In this document: in pieces, positions 46,183-56,999 of the stretch | How the letters are laid out: each line of letters begins with the position of its first letter | Position numbering within the stretch: position 1 is the stretch's first letter | Assembly (NCBI GenBank): GCA_010405405.1 | Contig: MU004230.1 | Span: 2,253,744-2,317,743, forward strand | DNA: 64,000 nt | Direction of reading: 5' to 3' | DNA from: Microthyrium microscopicum | Taxonomy: Eukaryota; Ascomycota; Dothideomycetes; Microthyriales; Microthyriaceae | Notes under the pieces: generated by a model | What the model was told of the DNA's origin: nothing | Databases searched by the model: none | Seen by the model: only the letters and a program-made list of their open reading frames with translations | Program-made: the position numbers and the translations under genes

Positions 46183-47530
46183 TCATGAGGATTGCACTGC
46201 TGGTGCTTCTGTCATGAGTGCATCTTTTGATGATGTTGGTGTAAGCGGTAGCCATAGTTCTTGTGATTTGACTGTTGGCGAATCGAGAATTGCTGGTGTT
46301 GTAGCTTTTGATGCTTCGGCTTGAGTATCGATTGATGGAGTTTCGATTGTTGGAGTTTCGATTGATGGAGCTTCGACCAATTGTGCATCGACGACTGTTG
46401 TCTCGACTGGTACCTCCACCATTGATACTTCAACTGGCAAATTCTCGACCGGCACTTCTGCCATCGGTGCTTCAACAACCATCGCCTCAACTGGCACTTC
46501 CACCACCGGCGACAAAACACCCACCACCTCAACCGGTCTCGACGCCATCTCCAGAACAGTCTCATCAACCGGCTCCTCCGCCTCAACCCCACTCAACGCC
46601 TTCTGCAACTCCTCCTGCTGCCTCAACTGCTCCTGCTCCATCAAAAACAACGCATACCGACTCCGACTATTATGAATCCCACACTCCGTCTTCTCCTGCC
46701 CCTTCCACCTTCCCGCCCTCTCATCCTCCCCCTCCTTCACCGGCTGCGTAGAATGCCAATCCCCCACACTCTTATACCCCATATCCAGCAACTCATTATA
46801 CGGCACTTGATGTTCATCCACATATGCTTTAACTTGCCCAAAGCTCCAGTTCGCTAGCGGATTAATCTTGATAATGCCCGCATCATCCACCTCAATGATA
46901 TCAAGATCACCGCGTTTTCCTCCCTGGCTGCGCCGGCGGCCAGTGAGGATGGCTTTGACGCCGAGTTCGGCGTAGGCGCGTTGGGCGGGCTCGACTTTGG
47001 CGAGCCAGTCGTAGCGTTCATCGTCCGTTTCCCAGAGTTTGGCGCCGTATTTGGCGGCGAAGGTGGCTTCCGAGTCTGCGTCTTGCGGTTGGTAGATGTG
47101 GAGTTTGATGTGGGGGTAGCGGGCCTGGACGCGGGAGACGAGGTTGAGGGTTTCGGAAAAGTGGTGGAGGGTGTCGTAGAAGATTAGGTCAATGGGGGAT
47201 GATGTTGAGAGTTTGGAGAGCATGTCCATGGTGACGAGGCCTGTGAGTCCAAAGGCGGTGGTTTGGTAGAGGTTTGGGATGGAGATGATTGCCCATTTTA
47301 GAATGTCTAATGATACTTGTTAGTATAAGATGTCTATGGAGTATATCACGTGGATGTGTGATGTCAGACATACCTTCTGGCTCTAGATTTTGTAGTTGTT
47401 TGTTGAGGTATTTGAGATGTGGTTTTGTGAAGTAGACTTCTGTGAGACTCTCCTCACTTGAGCAAGCACTTGCATATCCTGATTCCATATCGGTGTCTGA
47501 GACTGCGTACTGAACGGGCGAGGCTGCCAT
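46183..47530 (-). CDS. MET16: PAPS reductase with C-terminal Val/Glu/Pro repeat tail
   Basis: Reduces 3'-phosphoadenylyl sulfate to sulfite with thioredoxin, in sulfate assimilation. The model is complement(join(46183..47306,47374..47530)), 426 aa; the 67-nt intron splits an Asp codon. Family blocks are in order: FGLTGLVTMDML, LIFYDTLHHFSET, LTGRRRSQGGKR, INPLANWS, YNELLDMGYKSVGDWHST, and the catalytic ECGIH (260-264) that attacks PAPS. The usual enzyme stops about 30 residues after this. Here a tail of about 130 residues follows, made of VEVPVEAMVVEAPMAEVPVE-type repeats and then a run of IETPSIETPTIETPS-like units. The frame is open with no splice needed. The tail is the odd part; its role is unknown. 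Confidence 0.87.
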
Positions 47531-49421
47531 TGGTATTGGCAGAGTGACTTGATAGTGTTGAATAAGTATGACTGACAGGTGTTGTTGAACACTGGAGTCT
47601 TCGAAAAGCAATTCGATACTTTGTTGCAGTTGTTGCGTAGGCCAAGAACGGTGTGGTTGTGAACTTCCAGGCGAGTTTTAAAGGCCCAGCAATATAAATA
47701 AGGCTGAGGAGGATGATTGAGCGTACAGTAATGCAGTGATAGTGACACAATGCTGCAGCAAGTTAAAGTAGAAATGGCCTTATAAAGCAGTGGGTATTGT
47801 AAGAACAAGTTGGACTGGTTTAGAAATCAGTAATAGAAGGACAGTAAAAGGGAAAGACTTGATATTGACAGTGGTGTGGTGAGTGGCCCAGCTCGGAAGC
47901 AGTGTTGAGCACATCATCGCTGAGCACGCAATTTTAGCGTTCGGTGGCAGCTTGCACAAAACAACGCCCCCTTAACCAGCATATTACAAACCATTAACAG
48001 TGAAGGATCCTGGAAACAATGCCTATTAATCCTCTTGATTATAATTACTCTTCATAGATCCTGAGGCTGTGGCCAATGAATTCAAAGGCACTTTGATTAA
48101 TAAAGCACACAAAGAACATCATTCCAACAGACGCTTTTGGCAGTCGGAGCATTTTGAATGTTAAATCCGAAAAGAGATCTACCACTGGAATCAATGATCG
48201 GAAGTATAAGATCTCGGAGACATGCAGTGTTTTGCGTTTGTCAATCTCGTTGTGGTCTTGTGCCTCCAGACTTCCCATGCTCTTGTATCAAGTATTGGAG
48301 CCCATAGGCCTGCTGCGGACTTGTCGATTGAATCGCACTGAGGCCTTGATTGCGAGATCTCATAACTGGGACCGTGTAGGCAATAACCTCCGAAGTTTTG
48401 AATTTTTAAAAACGTGGCAGGTACCTTTGCTGGTTCAGCTATGTCACCCGCAAGCGCAACTTCACGTCATCATGGGTAAACACCCCTGGTGAGACTGCGA
48501 GTAGTACCGCCATGAACATGAGATGTATAAATGGTGTACTACTTCCAATAAGCTGGTACAGAGTCGTGTCTTCAAAGCATCTCGTCTCTGTTTGCTCTCG
48601 ACACAAGGCACGCCTGTTTGCGATTCAACCTCGCCCACCGACATCGGATGGTATCTTGTAGGCGGCTACATGTACCGGAAACCAGAGCCATCAGAAAACA
48701 ATGGGACGACTGGCATTGTGGGGGAGGTGGTGAGGCGAGCAGAGTGGAACACAAACGTCAGTCGTCCAGGACGTGATGTCGCCATTCTTAATGCTTGGCG
48801 GTGGCGTTTTTATGATCATCGTGATTGGTTGTCGTGTTCCGACTTCAACGAGCCTTTCCTCGTGGCCAGACGGTCCAGCCTTACAGTGCATTTTACAGTG
48901 CATCAACATGGGTCTAGCCAGCTTTAATCCTGGGGAACCCGGGGTGACTGCCTTGATATGTGGTATATTCACTGACAAGATGAGGTCTCTATGAAGCAAC
49001 GATTCCTGCCAAGTACAAGTCATTGAGATCTCACAAAACGAAGAAAGGTACGGAGAACACACAAAATCAACAGCAGTAAGAAATTATCATTCGACATACA
49101 AATACATTACAATTACAGGCTGTCTCGGCCTGCTTTCCATGTCTTCCTTTTCCATATAAACCAAAACGCCCCATATGAGCCGCCATCAGCTCATTCACAG
49201 AATTCGTGTAACGTGATAGACTCAAATGGCGCCTACTAATGCTGATCTCTTCTATGAGATGATATGCAAATATGAATGCTGTGAGGATATGTAGAATCGC
49301 TTTTCAAACCGCCAGTTCAGTGTCTGGGTACGTCTTGAAAAGATGGAATTTGGAAGAGCCGGAAACGCCAAACAATACGCAAACCACTTCTGCACGATCA
49401 TTCCGGGGTTCCAAGGGATAA
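47531..49421. other. intergenic region upstream of the PAPS reductase gene
   Basis: 1.9 kb. Short frames (48154-48492 and 48523-48927 plus) show no known domain, and opposite-strand frames cover the same bases. Nothing else named. Confidence 0.35.
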
Positions 49422-51269
49422 TTATTGCGATGATGCGAAACCGCCGGGTATCGACTGCTCAATTTCCCCTGAACTCAGACGTTCGGGCCGTTGTCGGCTG
49501 GAGTTGTCATCCGCCGAATCAGTCCCATTTGATTCAGATGCAGTGCCATTGGTTTCCGTCGGCACAAATGGGTCTTCTCCAGAGCTTTCCTTGCGAGCTC
49601 CTCCATGGACTGTGGAAACGCTGTGTCGTGGCGAAGTAACATAATTATCCTGTGTAATACGAGATACTGGAATAACGCCTCCTGACATACGGTGCCAGAA
49701 CATGCGCTCGCGGAGTTTGACGTACTCCTCCCATGCAGACTTGATCTCCTCTTCCGAGTCTGCTCGCCAATGACCACCAGATACCATGCGCAGGAAGCTG
49801 AGCAAGTCGCCGCAAGACCGTAGGCGACCAAGACAGAGGTCGCATAGAGGAAAGCGGCGAGTTTCGCGGTCTTCTGAAATACGGAATCGATGTTTCCGAG
49901 CATGTAATTCTCCAGCGCGATTTTCGCCGCATAGGGAACATTGATTGATTGGGCCGCGAAACTTGACAGGTGGTGGTGGCATAGGTTCGACAACCAACGA
50001 GCCATCAATCATGGCAGTGAGAATTGGCCGACGAACCATCCATGATACTCCTGGAGCGATGTCGAGACGCAAGGTTGGCTCAATGTCTTCGGTCAGCGCA
50101 CGCTTAAAAACCTTGGTTTCACGTAATACTGGTAGTTGAGGTCCAACAGAGGTCCTAGGAGACGAGTTTCCAATTGTATTTGGGAGGCCTGATATAGCTG
50201 ACGTTTGGTTTTGATTGGAGGCAGTCGAGCCTGCCGAGTTATTGAGCCCATTGAGACTACTGTAATTGCCGCTTACGACTCTACTAGGAGGTGGACTTGC
50301 GGCTCGTGCTTGTTTTATCAAAGTCGAGAACTCTTCATACGAGTTTACGTCGGTTCGTAACACAGGTTGGATGAGATGTGAAAAGTGAAGAGGATGATCA
50401 GGTAGAGTCTCTTCTGCGCCTTCGTTTCCAGTAAAATGAGCGCTTTCGAACATCTTGGCCACGCGATCGTTGGCAACAGCTGGACTTGAAGGTGGGTTTG
50501 TTGAGGAGCGGGTTACACTTTCTCCGTCGCCATGTTCCGAAGTCATCTTTTCGAGAACACTCTTCAAATCTTGGAGTTGATCCTGATGAGACTGTAATAG
50601 GACCTCCGAGTCTTGTAGTTGGATCTTGAGGTGCTCAATCTTCTTGTCCGACACTTCTTTTGCTCTCCGCGCATCCGCAACCATGGTATTTGCTTCAGTG
50701 AATAAAGCGGATGTGAGAGTTTCTAGTTCCATTTCCATGTCTTTTTTTTCCTGCTCAGCCTTCAGTCTCAGCTCACGTTCCGACGATAGAGTTGCTTCTG
50801 TCTCTCTCTGGAGTGTAGTGTGCTTTTGCTCAAAATCAGCTGTGATCTTATTCTGCTGCTGCATATTTTCCAAATTCAAGTCTGACATGATCTTTGCTTC
50901 GCGACGTTGAATATCTGTCTTTGTGACTAGTAGACCACATTGTAATTTAGCCGCATGATCCTTCTCGTTGGCTTCAAGCTCCTCGATGCGCTTTCTCGCT
51001 CGTTCTAGTTCGAGTTTGGTCTGCTGTAGGGTATCATCTAGACTGGCTTGATGGTTTATGGCGTCCACCAGCTTGTCGCTCAACTTGGATAGTTCTTCAT
51101 TTACGTCGCCATTTGTGCTATCTACAACAGAGTCGTTTCGTGACACGGTCGATGCGCTGCTCGGTGTACGTGGATCGGGATTTAGATTGAGCATGTCGGG
51201 CTCTGGAGGAAAGGTGTCGTCGCGAGGCGGAAGTGGAGGGGGTGCGGGTTTTGCTACGACGGTGGCCAT
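49422..51269 (-). CDS. SEC2: Sec2-domain guanine nucleotide exchange factor for a Sec4/Rab8-type GTPase
   Basis: Intronless, 615 aa from the ATG at 51269 (an upstream in-frame extension lacks a good start). A coiled coil runs over about residues 57-240 and carries the Sec2 core ELETLTSALFTEANTMVADAR (181-201), the segment that opens the nucleotide site of the Rab. It activates the Rab on post-Golgi vesicles, driving polarised exocytosis at the hyphal tip. The second half has a conserved block (KVFKRALTEDIEPTLRLD) and a Cys cluster (CSLCGEN, then CDLCLGRLRSC) that may bind zinc, followed by a Ser/Glu-rich end. Core call is firm. Confidence 0.9.
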   Translation of the reverse strand: MATVVAKPAPPPLPPRDDTFPPEPDMLNLNPDPRTPSSASTVSRNDSVVDSTNGDVNEELSKLSDKLVDAINHQASLDDTLQQTKLELERARKRIEELEANEKDHAAKLQCGLLVTKTDIQRREAKIMSDLNLENMQQQNKITADFEQKHTTLQRETEATLSSERELRLKAEQEKKDMEMELETLTSALFTEANTMVADARRAKEVSDKKIEHLKIQLQDSEVLLQSHQDQLQDLKSVLEKMTSEHGDGESVTRSSTNPPSSPAVANDRVAKMFESAHFTGNEGAEETLPDHPLHFSHLIQPVLRTDVNSYEEFSTLIKQARAASPPPSRVVSGNYSSLNGLNNSAGSTASNQNQTSAISGLPNTIGNSSPRTSVGPQLPVLRETKVFKRALTEDIEPTLRLDIAPGVSWMVRRPILTAMIDGSLVVEPMPPPPVKFRGPINQCSLCGENRAGELHARKHRFRISEDRETRRFPLCDLCLGRLRSCGDLLSFLRMVSGGHWRADSEEEIKSAWEEYVKLRERMFWHRMSGGVIPVSRITQDNYVTSPRHSVSTVHGGARKESSGEDPFVPTETNGTASESNGTDSADDNSSRQRPERLSSGEIEQSIPGGFASSQ

Positions 51270-52210
51270 GGTAGTCAAATCAGGAGTTGATTGTGATGGA
51301 TGAAGACTCGATCTGAGAGGATGAGACTCTCTTTGTGCGGATTGAGAACGGGCACGAGTAGTAGGGAGAAAGCGAGAAGAAGAATCTCTCCAGAATAGGA
51401 AACTGAGAGTGAGGCCAGGATTAGCTTTTTCCTTGACTACAATGAGTCGTGGTGACAAAGAACAGGGTTGGCGCAATGATGCGTACAAACGGCAGGCGTA
51501 GAGAACAAAGGAGAAGCCGTGACTGAATGATATAAAGAGTAGAAATGGGCGTACTTTGGAAGTTTTGCAGGTGTGTCGACTTGCGGCGACTGTACAGCAA
51601 GAGGTTGCTGCATTGGATGCGGATGTGCGGCGTGGAGGGTGAGGGTGAGGAATGATGTGTTGGTCAGCTAGTTGGCTAGGGGCTCCTAGAGGCGAGGAGC
51701 TGTTAGGAAAGTGGATGATGCGGTTTGTATCATGATACCCGTGTACTGTTCCGTACCGAAGATCAAGATAGAGATAGGCGGAAGGAGAGGAGGATGAATT
51801 AAAAGAAGCAGAGTAGTAGGAAGGAAGAGTGGAATTAAGCGGAAGCGGCCGTTGATGGAAAAGGTAAGGTTCTTAGGATGTTGCTGGGGAAAGGCACGAA
51901 GGGCAGTCGCGGAAGGCGCATGCAGCAAGTGCCTGCAACGTTCCTACCTCAGGCTCCTGTCGCTCCTGCTGCGTATTTCGCACAGCAAGCGCAATACGTT
52001 GACGTGGAAGGCGCAACCTTCAAATAATGTATCCGTAGGGTACTCTTACCTCCTACATTCCTACTGATCTTTGATACTGCACTCCGAACATTCAACTCCA
52101 ATGCCGAGAATACATAATTGCAATTCTATCTAGCATCTTTTGTCTGTTCGTTGTCAAGGCTGCCAATTGTTCCAAGGCCAACGAGCCAGTTCATTTCATC
52201 CTGTGATCCA
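51270..52210. promoter_or_regulatory. upstream region of the Sec2 gene
   Basis: About 940 bp. Frames at 51686-51928 and 51852-52067 have no protein-like content. It should contain the Sec2 promoter; no named site. Confidence 0.35.
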
Positions 52211-52439
52211 CCGTAGCTTTCGCATCAAATGCAGGTTTGATTAACCGCTTTTGGCAATCCCAAATTTGGGATGACCAATATCTTTCACCAATGATAAGTA
52301 GAGGATTAATTTCACGTGTGAACAAAAGTTAGCGCTAGGTAAGGTCCCCTAGGGTCCCCTAAAATTACTAAGTAGTAAGCCCAAATTTGGGATTGCCAAA
52401 AGCGGTTAATCAAACCTGCATTTGATGCGAAAGCTACGG
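52211..52439. mobile_element. 229-bp MITE with perfect 60-bp terminal inverted repeats
   Basis: Bases 52211-52270 (starting CCGTAGCTTTCGCATCAAAT) reappear exactly inverted at 52380-52439, 60 of 60 by eye. The core of 109 bp has no open frame. It includes a TAAGGTCCCCTAGGGTCCCC tandem. The bases CA flank the element on both sides (left ATCCA, right CACTT), which may be a 2-bp target duplication. Each arm also contains a small palindrome, CCCAAATTTGGG. No mismatch between arms points to a young copy or recent gene conversion. Confidence 0.92.
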
Positions 52440-53857
52440 CACTTGGACGTTGCACCACTACTGTCTCACGGATGCTGCACGACCAAGCAAATACGCCTAC
52501 AAGTCAAGTCTATCAAAAAAGCAAACTCCAATCCTACATCAACTGTTTTTCGTCATGCATTATGCATTGTACTGGTTACCGTCATATTTCCTTTCTATCC
52601 ACCCTCGCCTTCATCTATATATCCTAAGAACTGAGGAAATATGTCTTCTTCCCCCTTTTCAATCATCATCATCATTTGCAATCTCGCCTCACCTTCGACA
52701 TAGCCACCACCAATCTACACCAGCACTGACCTCTGAACTTTGTTTGTCAATGTTTGACCTGTGATCTGCTCAAGCACTCTGCACTCGTCCATCCTGATTT
52801 GTTTGGCCTAATGCAAACTCCACAAAGAGCGCAATGCACTGCTGCTTAAAATACACATCTTAATCCTCCGTCTCCCAACCACTCTCAATATTCCAATATC
52901 AATCTTAGACCCATCTAGCCCCATGCAATTCTACAGCAGATTTACCCTCGATTGAGGCTCTTTTCATGGCTCGTATTCGTTATCCGAGCAAATAGCTCAG
53001 CCGGATCTCTGTCGAAGCCTACAGCCACCGATTCTGGTTCTGCGAGATCATGTTCGTTTCGTTTACTTCAATGCCCTTACTGACGTACTCTTCCGACCCG
53101 TCCGCCCAACAGAAACGTCAGCTACCTCGAAACTTATTACCTCTGACACTTTTAATATAGGGCAGGCATCTGCAAGACAATATCTAAATTGAGAGCGACC
53201 TTGATGTTGCTCTTTCTGATCTTTGCTCTGCTAACCTAAGGGCTCTCACAATTACAACTTCATATGGTAAAAGTGAACTTATACATATATTCAAAGCTCT
53301 TCTGGATTGCCCTTTGGCTCACATGGAAAAAGAAAACTATCACAGTTGATCCGCGGGATGGATAGTTGTGAATTTTTGAATCAGGGGTAGTATTGATCAC
53401 TCTTGTAGAGAAACTTAGATCATGCTTTGGTGATACGTACTGTTTCCCCTGGGTTCATAGCAAACAACAAAGATAGCGGTATGCATCGCCAGCAGGTAGA
53501 GAGTAGTAGCGTAAGGACATATCTATGTACTAGTGCCGCTTTTGAGATGGCAAAGGGTAGTCTCATGGATTGAGATATTCCCTAAATCAATCACGTTTGC
53601 ATCATGCATGGTGCTCACTCTTCCCGCAGTTATCGAAATGGAACAACCGGCCGGAACGATTCACTAGATGGTAAAGTTGCTGCTGAGTCCAAATTTGCAC
53701 ATCTCTGTTAGTATAAAACATTTCAGCATTTGGCTATCAAAATCATATCATCATCATATCAACCGCACCATACAACAAACCTCCGTTATACAACACAATC
53801 AAACTAGACCACAACACAATCGAAACAGAACAGCTCAATCCACCTCCGCTCGTCAAA
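52440..53857. other. intergenic region right of the MITE
   Basis: 1.4 kb. No supported gene; two frames at 52422-52634 and 52450-52764 begin in the MITE arm and read through non-conserved sequence. The last 150 bp are the promoter of the first paralogue. Confidence 0.35.
53712..53719 (+). promoter_or_regulatory. TATA box of paralogue A
   Basis: TATAAAAC lies 146 nt before the ATG at 53858, preceded by GTTAG. The same octamer sits at nearly the same distance before paralogue B. Confidence 0.55.
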
Positions 53858-54886
53858 ATGTCTTGGTTCCAAGGAACTTTCGCCGCCCGGCGAGCCGAAG
53901 ATATCACCCTCCAACGCATGATGTACCAATACATGCAGCGTGAAGGCATATCCCCCGAGGCCGCTCAAATCACCGCCTCGTCCGTCTTTTCCATTGACAC
54001 TATCAAGGCCAACTTGAGCCTCGCAAATGTCTCGCCCAGTGCCGTCAGCCAAGCCGATCTCCACGATCATGTCCAAGCACTCATTGAGGATCTCGCAACA
54101 GGGCCTAATATCCTCCACGGATGTGACCGCGCAGCCTACCTGCGCATCACTAGCCATGCCATCCAGCCGATTGCTCGACAACTCCTTGAGGCTGTGCCGC
54201 CTAGAGTTGCGCAGCAACTGAATAGACTCGGCATACACTTGCAGATGGGACGGCTGACTGTAGAAGAGACGAGAAATGCGAGCCGGGGAATGAGTGAATC
54301 TGGCCGCTTGGCTGTTGGTAGTAGCTCAGGACGCTCGCGGTATCAGGAAGCTGAAGAGGAAGAGGAAGAGGAGGAGGAGGATCCTGGTCAATTGACTGAA
54401 CAGAACCTAAAGGCACAGCGCATGATCGAGTGGCACAAGAATGAAGACCGCAAGAAAAGTAACAGCGGTCGGAATCAGACACCGTCTGTTGCGAGCACGA
54501 CTACTAGAAAGAAATCCATGGGCTTGTATGATGGTAGTGATGTTGGCAAGAATCGACCGCCTGCTGCTGCTTCTGGCCGAACGCCGAGCAACTCTGGCCG
54601 TATACCAAGTAACTCTGGTCGAACACCAAGCAATTCTGGTCGGACACCGAGCAACTCGGGCCGCGCGCCAGCTGAGGGCGCAACTCGCCGCTCACAAGGC
54701 TTGTACGATGGCAGCGATACTGGACGAAAGCCATATAGAGGTCGTTCTGTGGAGCGCGACGTGGAGGGTTTGGGTGCAGTGCGGCCTTCGGACTCGATAT
54801 CGACTGCTTCTTCTTCTCGTGGAGGAACTAAGTCCAAGCCCAAGGTCCGCTTTGGGGGCAACCAGATGGGCAATATTCCAGAGTAG
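53858..54886 (+). CDS. paralogue A of an unrecognised tandem protein family
   Basis: Intronless, 342 aa, ATG at 53858. I do not recognise the family. Residues 1-160 align without gaps to the neighbour starting at 55797, with shared blocks GxSPExAQ, ASSxFxIDTIKA, ANVSPSA, DLxTxPNILHGxDR, QPIAxQL, AVPPxVAxQLxRLGI, MGR and SExGRxAVGSSxGR. A run of Glu follows (about 168-178), then QRMIEWHKN, then a linker of RTPSNSG heptad-like repeats and two GLYDGSD motifs. It ends in a second shared motif ERDxxxLGxxxPxDSIS and a basic end. There is no signal peptide or membrane segment. The N-terminal domain looks globular and helical; the tail looks disordered and phosphorylatable. Confidence 0.75.
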   Translation: MSWFQGTFAARRAEDITLQRMMYQYMQREGISPEAAQITASSVFSIDTIKANLSLANVSPSAVSQADLHDHVQALIEDLATGPNILHGCDRAAYLRITSHAIQPIARQLLEAVPPRVAQQLNRLGIHLQMGRLTVEETRNASRGMSESGRLAVGSSSGRSRYQEAEEEEEEEEEDPGQLTEQNLKAQRMIEWHKNEDRKKSNSGRNQTPSVASTTTRKKSMGLYDGSDVGKNRPPAAASGRTPSNSGRIPSNSGRTPSNSGRTPSNSGRAPAEGATRRSQGLYDGSDTGRKPYRGRSVERDVEGLGAVRPSDSISTASSSRGGTKSKPKVRFGGNQMGNIPE

Positions 54887-54913
54887 GATGGCTTGATGAT
54901 ATGGTACTCTGGC

Positions 54914-54940
54914 TGTGCTTTTCTTGTCAAGAAAAGCACA
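54914..54940. terminator. 27-nt palindrome in the 3' flank of paralogue A
   Basis: TGTGCTTTTCTTG and its exact reverse complement are separated by one T, just 28 bp after the stop codon. In RNA it would fold into a 13-bp hairpin within the 3' UTR. Eukaryotic genes do not use such hairpins as standard terminators, so the label is only the nearest available; a role in RNA stability is possible. Confidence 0.5.
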
Positions 54941-55796
54941 ATGGAAGGTACATATGTGTACACTTCTGATTAGATTGATAGTATAATGTTTAGACTATCG
55001 TAATATAGATGATTCAATATCAATTATGAAATTACGACTTTGCTACACCTTAGGTAGCAAAGAAGCCTATGTTTCGCTATAACATTCCTAACGTCTCGTG
55101 CTTTCAGGAAGTGACATCTTGAACACAGCGCTTCGGCGTATAATACCTAAGTTGCGGTGACTATCGGATTTGAAGGAGTCACCTTTATAACCTTGTGATT
55201 CTTTTTGACATTACCGTGTCCACAGCCAAGCAATTGCTCTCAAAGCAGTGAATATCATTTGTAATTACTAACATGTCCAGCAACCTGCGCTCCTTGAATT
55301 GTCACCAAACATCCGATCAAACTTAAAATTCACAAGCCTGGCTTAGTCCCTGTAATGGAGGACAATAAAGATCTTTTGTATTGCCTATTGATCTATCGGC
55401 ATCAATGAACAGGGTAACCGGATAATTCAGCCTCGATCCAGGTATATTTCGCGCCTCGACGCTTTTTGAGGTAGGCCTCAGGCGTATGAATACTAAAGTT
55501 GACCATATGCGGCAGTACGTTCACCTGTATATCAAGCCTCGTGCTGATAATCCGCGTATATATCGAGGTAGAGAAAGCCTCTGTCAAGTCACTCAGCATG
55601 TAGTCACTGCTGCAATATCGAGATTTCCTAAATCTTCGTTAATATAAAACGCCAACCAGCCAGCTACTGATATCGCATCTATCAAACCAACAGTCCATCA
55701 TTACACTCTGCCAACATCAGCGTCGAAAACCTCGAATTTCAAAACCCACCGTTGCATCCACGACACTGCTAAAAATCAACCCAAGTTCTCACCAAA
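54941..55796. other. spacer between the two paralogues
   Basis: About 0.86 kb. No gene. TATAAAAC at 55643-55650 lies 154 nt before the ATG of paralogue B, matching the spacing in paralogue A. Confidence 0.45.
55643..55650 (+). promoter_or_regulatory. TATA box of paralogue B
   Basis: TATAAAAC, 154 nt upstream of the ATG at 55797, followed by a C/A-rich leader of similar character to that of paralogue A. Confidence 0.55.
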
Positions 55797-56999
55797 ATGT
55801 CTCTATACGCGAACACCTTCGGTGGCCTGAATGCCCAAGTCGACACTATTGACCGTATGGCGCGCGATTTCCGTCGTGAACATGGCATGAGCCCGGAAGG
55901 CGCCCAATACGCTGCGTCTTCGCAGTTTCTGATCGATACTATCAAGGCTCTCATGAGCTATGCAAATGTCTCTCCATCAGCCACTACAGGTTCTTCAATC
56001 GTTGAAAATGTTGAGGGTCTCATGTTTGACCTATCTACCGCACCCAACATCCTTCACGGCCACGATCGCGAGGTATATATCCGAGTCACGAACCATAATC
56101 TGCAGCCGATTGCCTCCCAGCTAATCAACGCGGTCCCACCCAATGTCGCAGAGCAGCTGCGCAGATTAGGAATACAGCACGGTATGGGCCGGGCTACTCG
56201 GGACGACGCTCATGCTATCAGTCGCCAGCAGAGTGAGGCGGGTCGTGTAGCAGTTGGAAGCAGCACTGGGCGGACTCACCTTGGATCGACCTCTGGGCGC
56301 TCTCGTGCAGGAACGTCCTACAGCCGTTCGTCGGCTCGCACCGATGACCAGCGAATGCTTGAGTGGCAAGACCATGCATCTACTACCAGCCGACGGACCT
56401 CGAGTAGTCGAACACATGGCTTCGTCGAGGAAGGCTCCGTGGTGAGCTCTCGTGCGCCCTCTCAGAGTACTCGCGCACCGACTCAAATCACTCGCGCGCC
56501 ATCTCGAAGCTCGGCCAGCATCTATGGTAGCAGAAGTAGCAGCATCTCACGAGACACCCATCACCTCCCATCCAGCGAAACCGTGGCATCTCGTGTCTCC
56601 GACCAGTCTGGCACTACAGTGACGCCTGGTATTTACGGTGGGAGCCAGGTGAGCCGCAGCTCAGTGCCTCGCACCTCACACTCGCGCAACTCGCACACTT
56701 CGAGCGGCGAGCGCGATCTGTCCGAACTTGGCACCATAAGCCCACACGATTCTATCTCGGTGGCGCCTACACGAGTGTCGAAGTCTGGGTCCTCATCCAG
56801 CAAATCGCATGCGAGCAAGTCGCACGTAAGTGAGTCGCATGCTGGCAAGTCAACTTCAAGCAAATCGCACGCAAGCGAATTGCATGCTGGCAAGTCGAGC
56901 TCAAGCAAAGCCAAGTCGACTAAATCGCATGCGAGCCAGTCTCACGCACGACGCCGTAGTCGAAATGACCCGATGCTCGCTATCCAAGAGGACCAGTAG
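55797..56999 (+). CDS. paralogue B of an unrecognised tandem protein family
   Basis: Intronless, 400 aa. The first 160 residues are colinear with paralogue A (roughly 40-50 % identical by eye). After a GRTHLGSTSGRSRAG linker it has QRMLEWQDH, which matches QRMIEWHKN of A. A Ser/Thr/Arg-rich stretch with TRAPTQITRAPS-type repeats follows, then ERDLSELGTISPHDSIS, the second block shared with A. The tail is unlike A: it is built from SKSHASKSHVSESHAGKS-type pentad repeats ending in a basic stretch (ARRRSRN). So two conserved ends are joined by fast-changing, repeat-built linkers. No family assignment; no signal peptide or membrane segment. Confidence 0.75.
   Translation: MSLYANTFGGLNAQVDTIDRMARDFRREHGMSPEGAQYAASSQFLIDTIKALMSYANVSPSATTGSSIVENVEGLMFDLSTAPNILHGHDREVYIRVTNHNLQPIASQLINAVPPNVAEQLRRLGIQHGMGRATRDDAHAISRQQSEAGRVAVGSSTGRTHLGSTSGRSRAGTSYSRSSARTDDQRMLEWQDHASTTSRRTSSSRTHGFVEEGSVVSSRAPSQSTRAPTQITRAPSRSSASIYGSRSSSISRDTHHLPSSETVASRVSDQSGTTVTPGIYGGSQVSRSSVPRTSHSRNSHTSSGERDLSELGTISPHDSISVAPTRVSKSGSSSSKSHASKSHVSESHAGKSTSSKSHASELHAGKSSSSKAKSTKSHASQSHARRRSRNDPMLAIQEDQ

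Noticed and set aside
48523-48927. Plus-strand frame of 134 codons
   Set aside because: No domain, no good start context, and an opposite-strand frame of similar length covers it.
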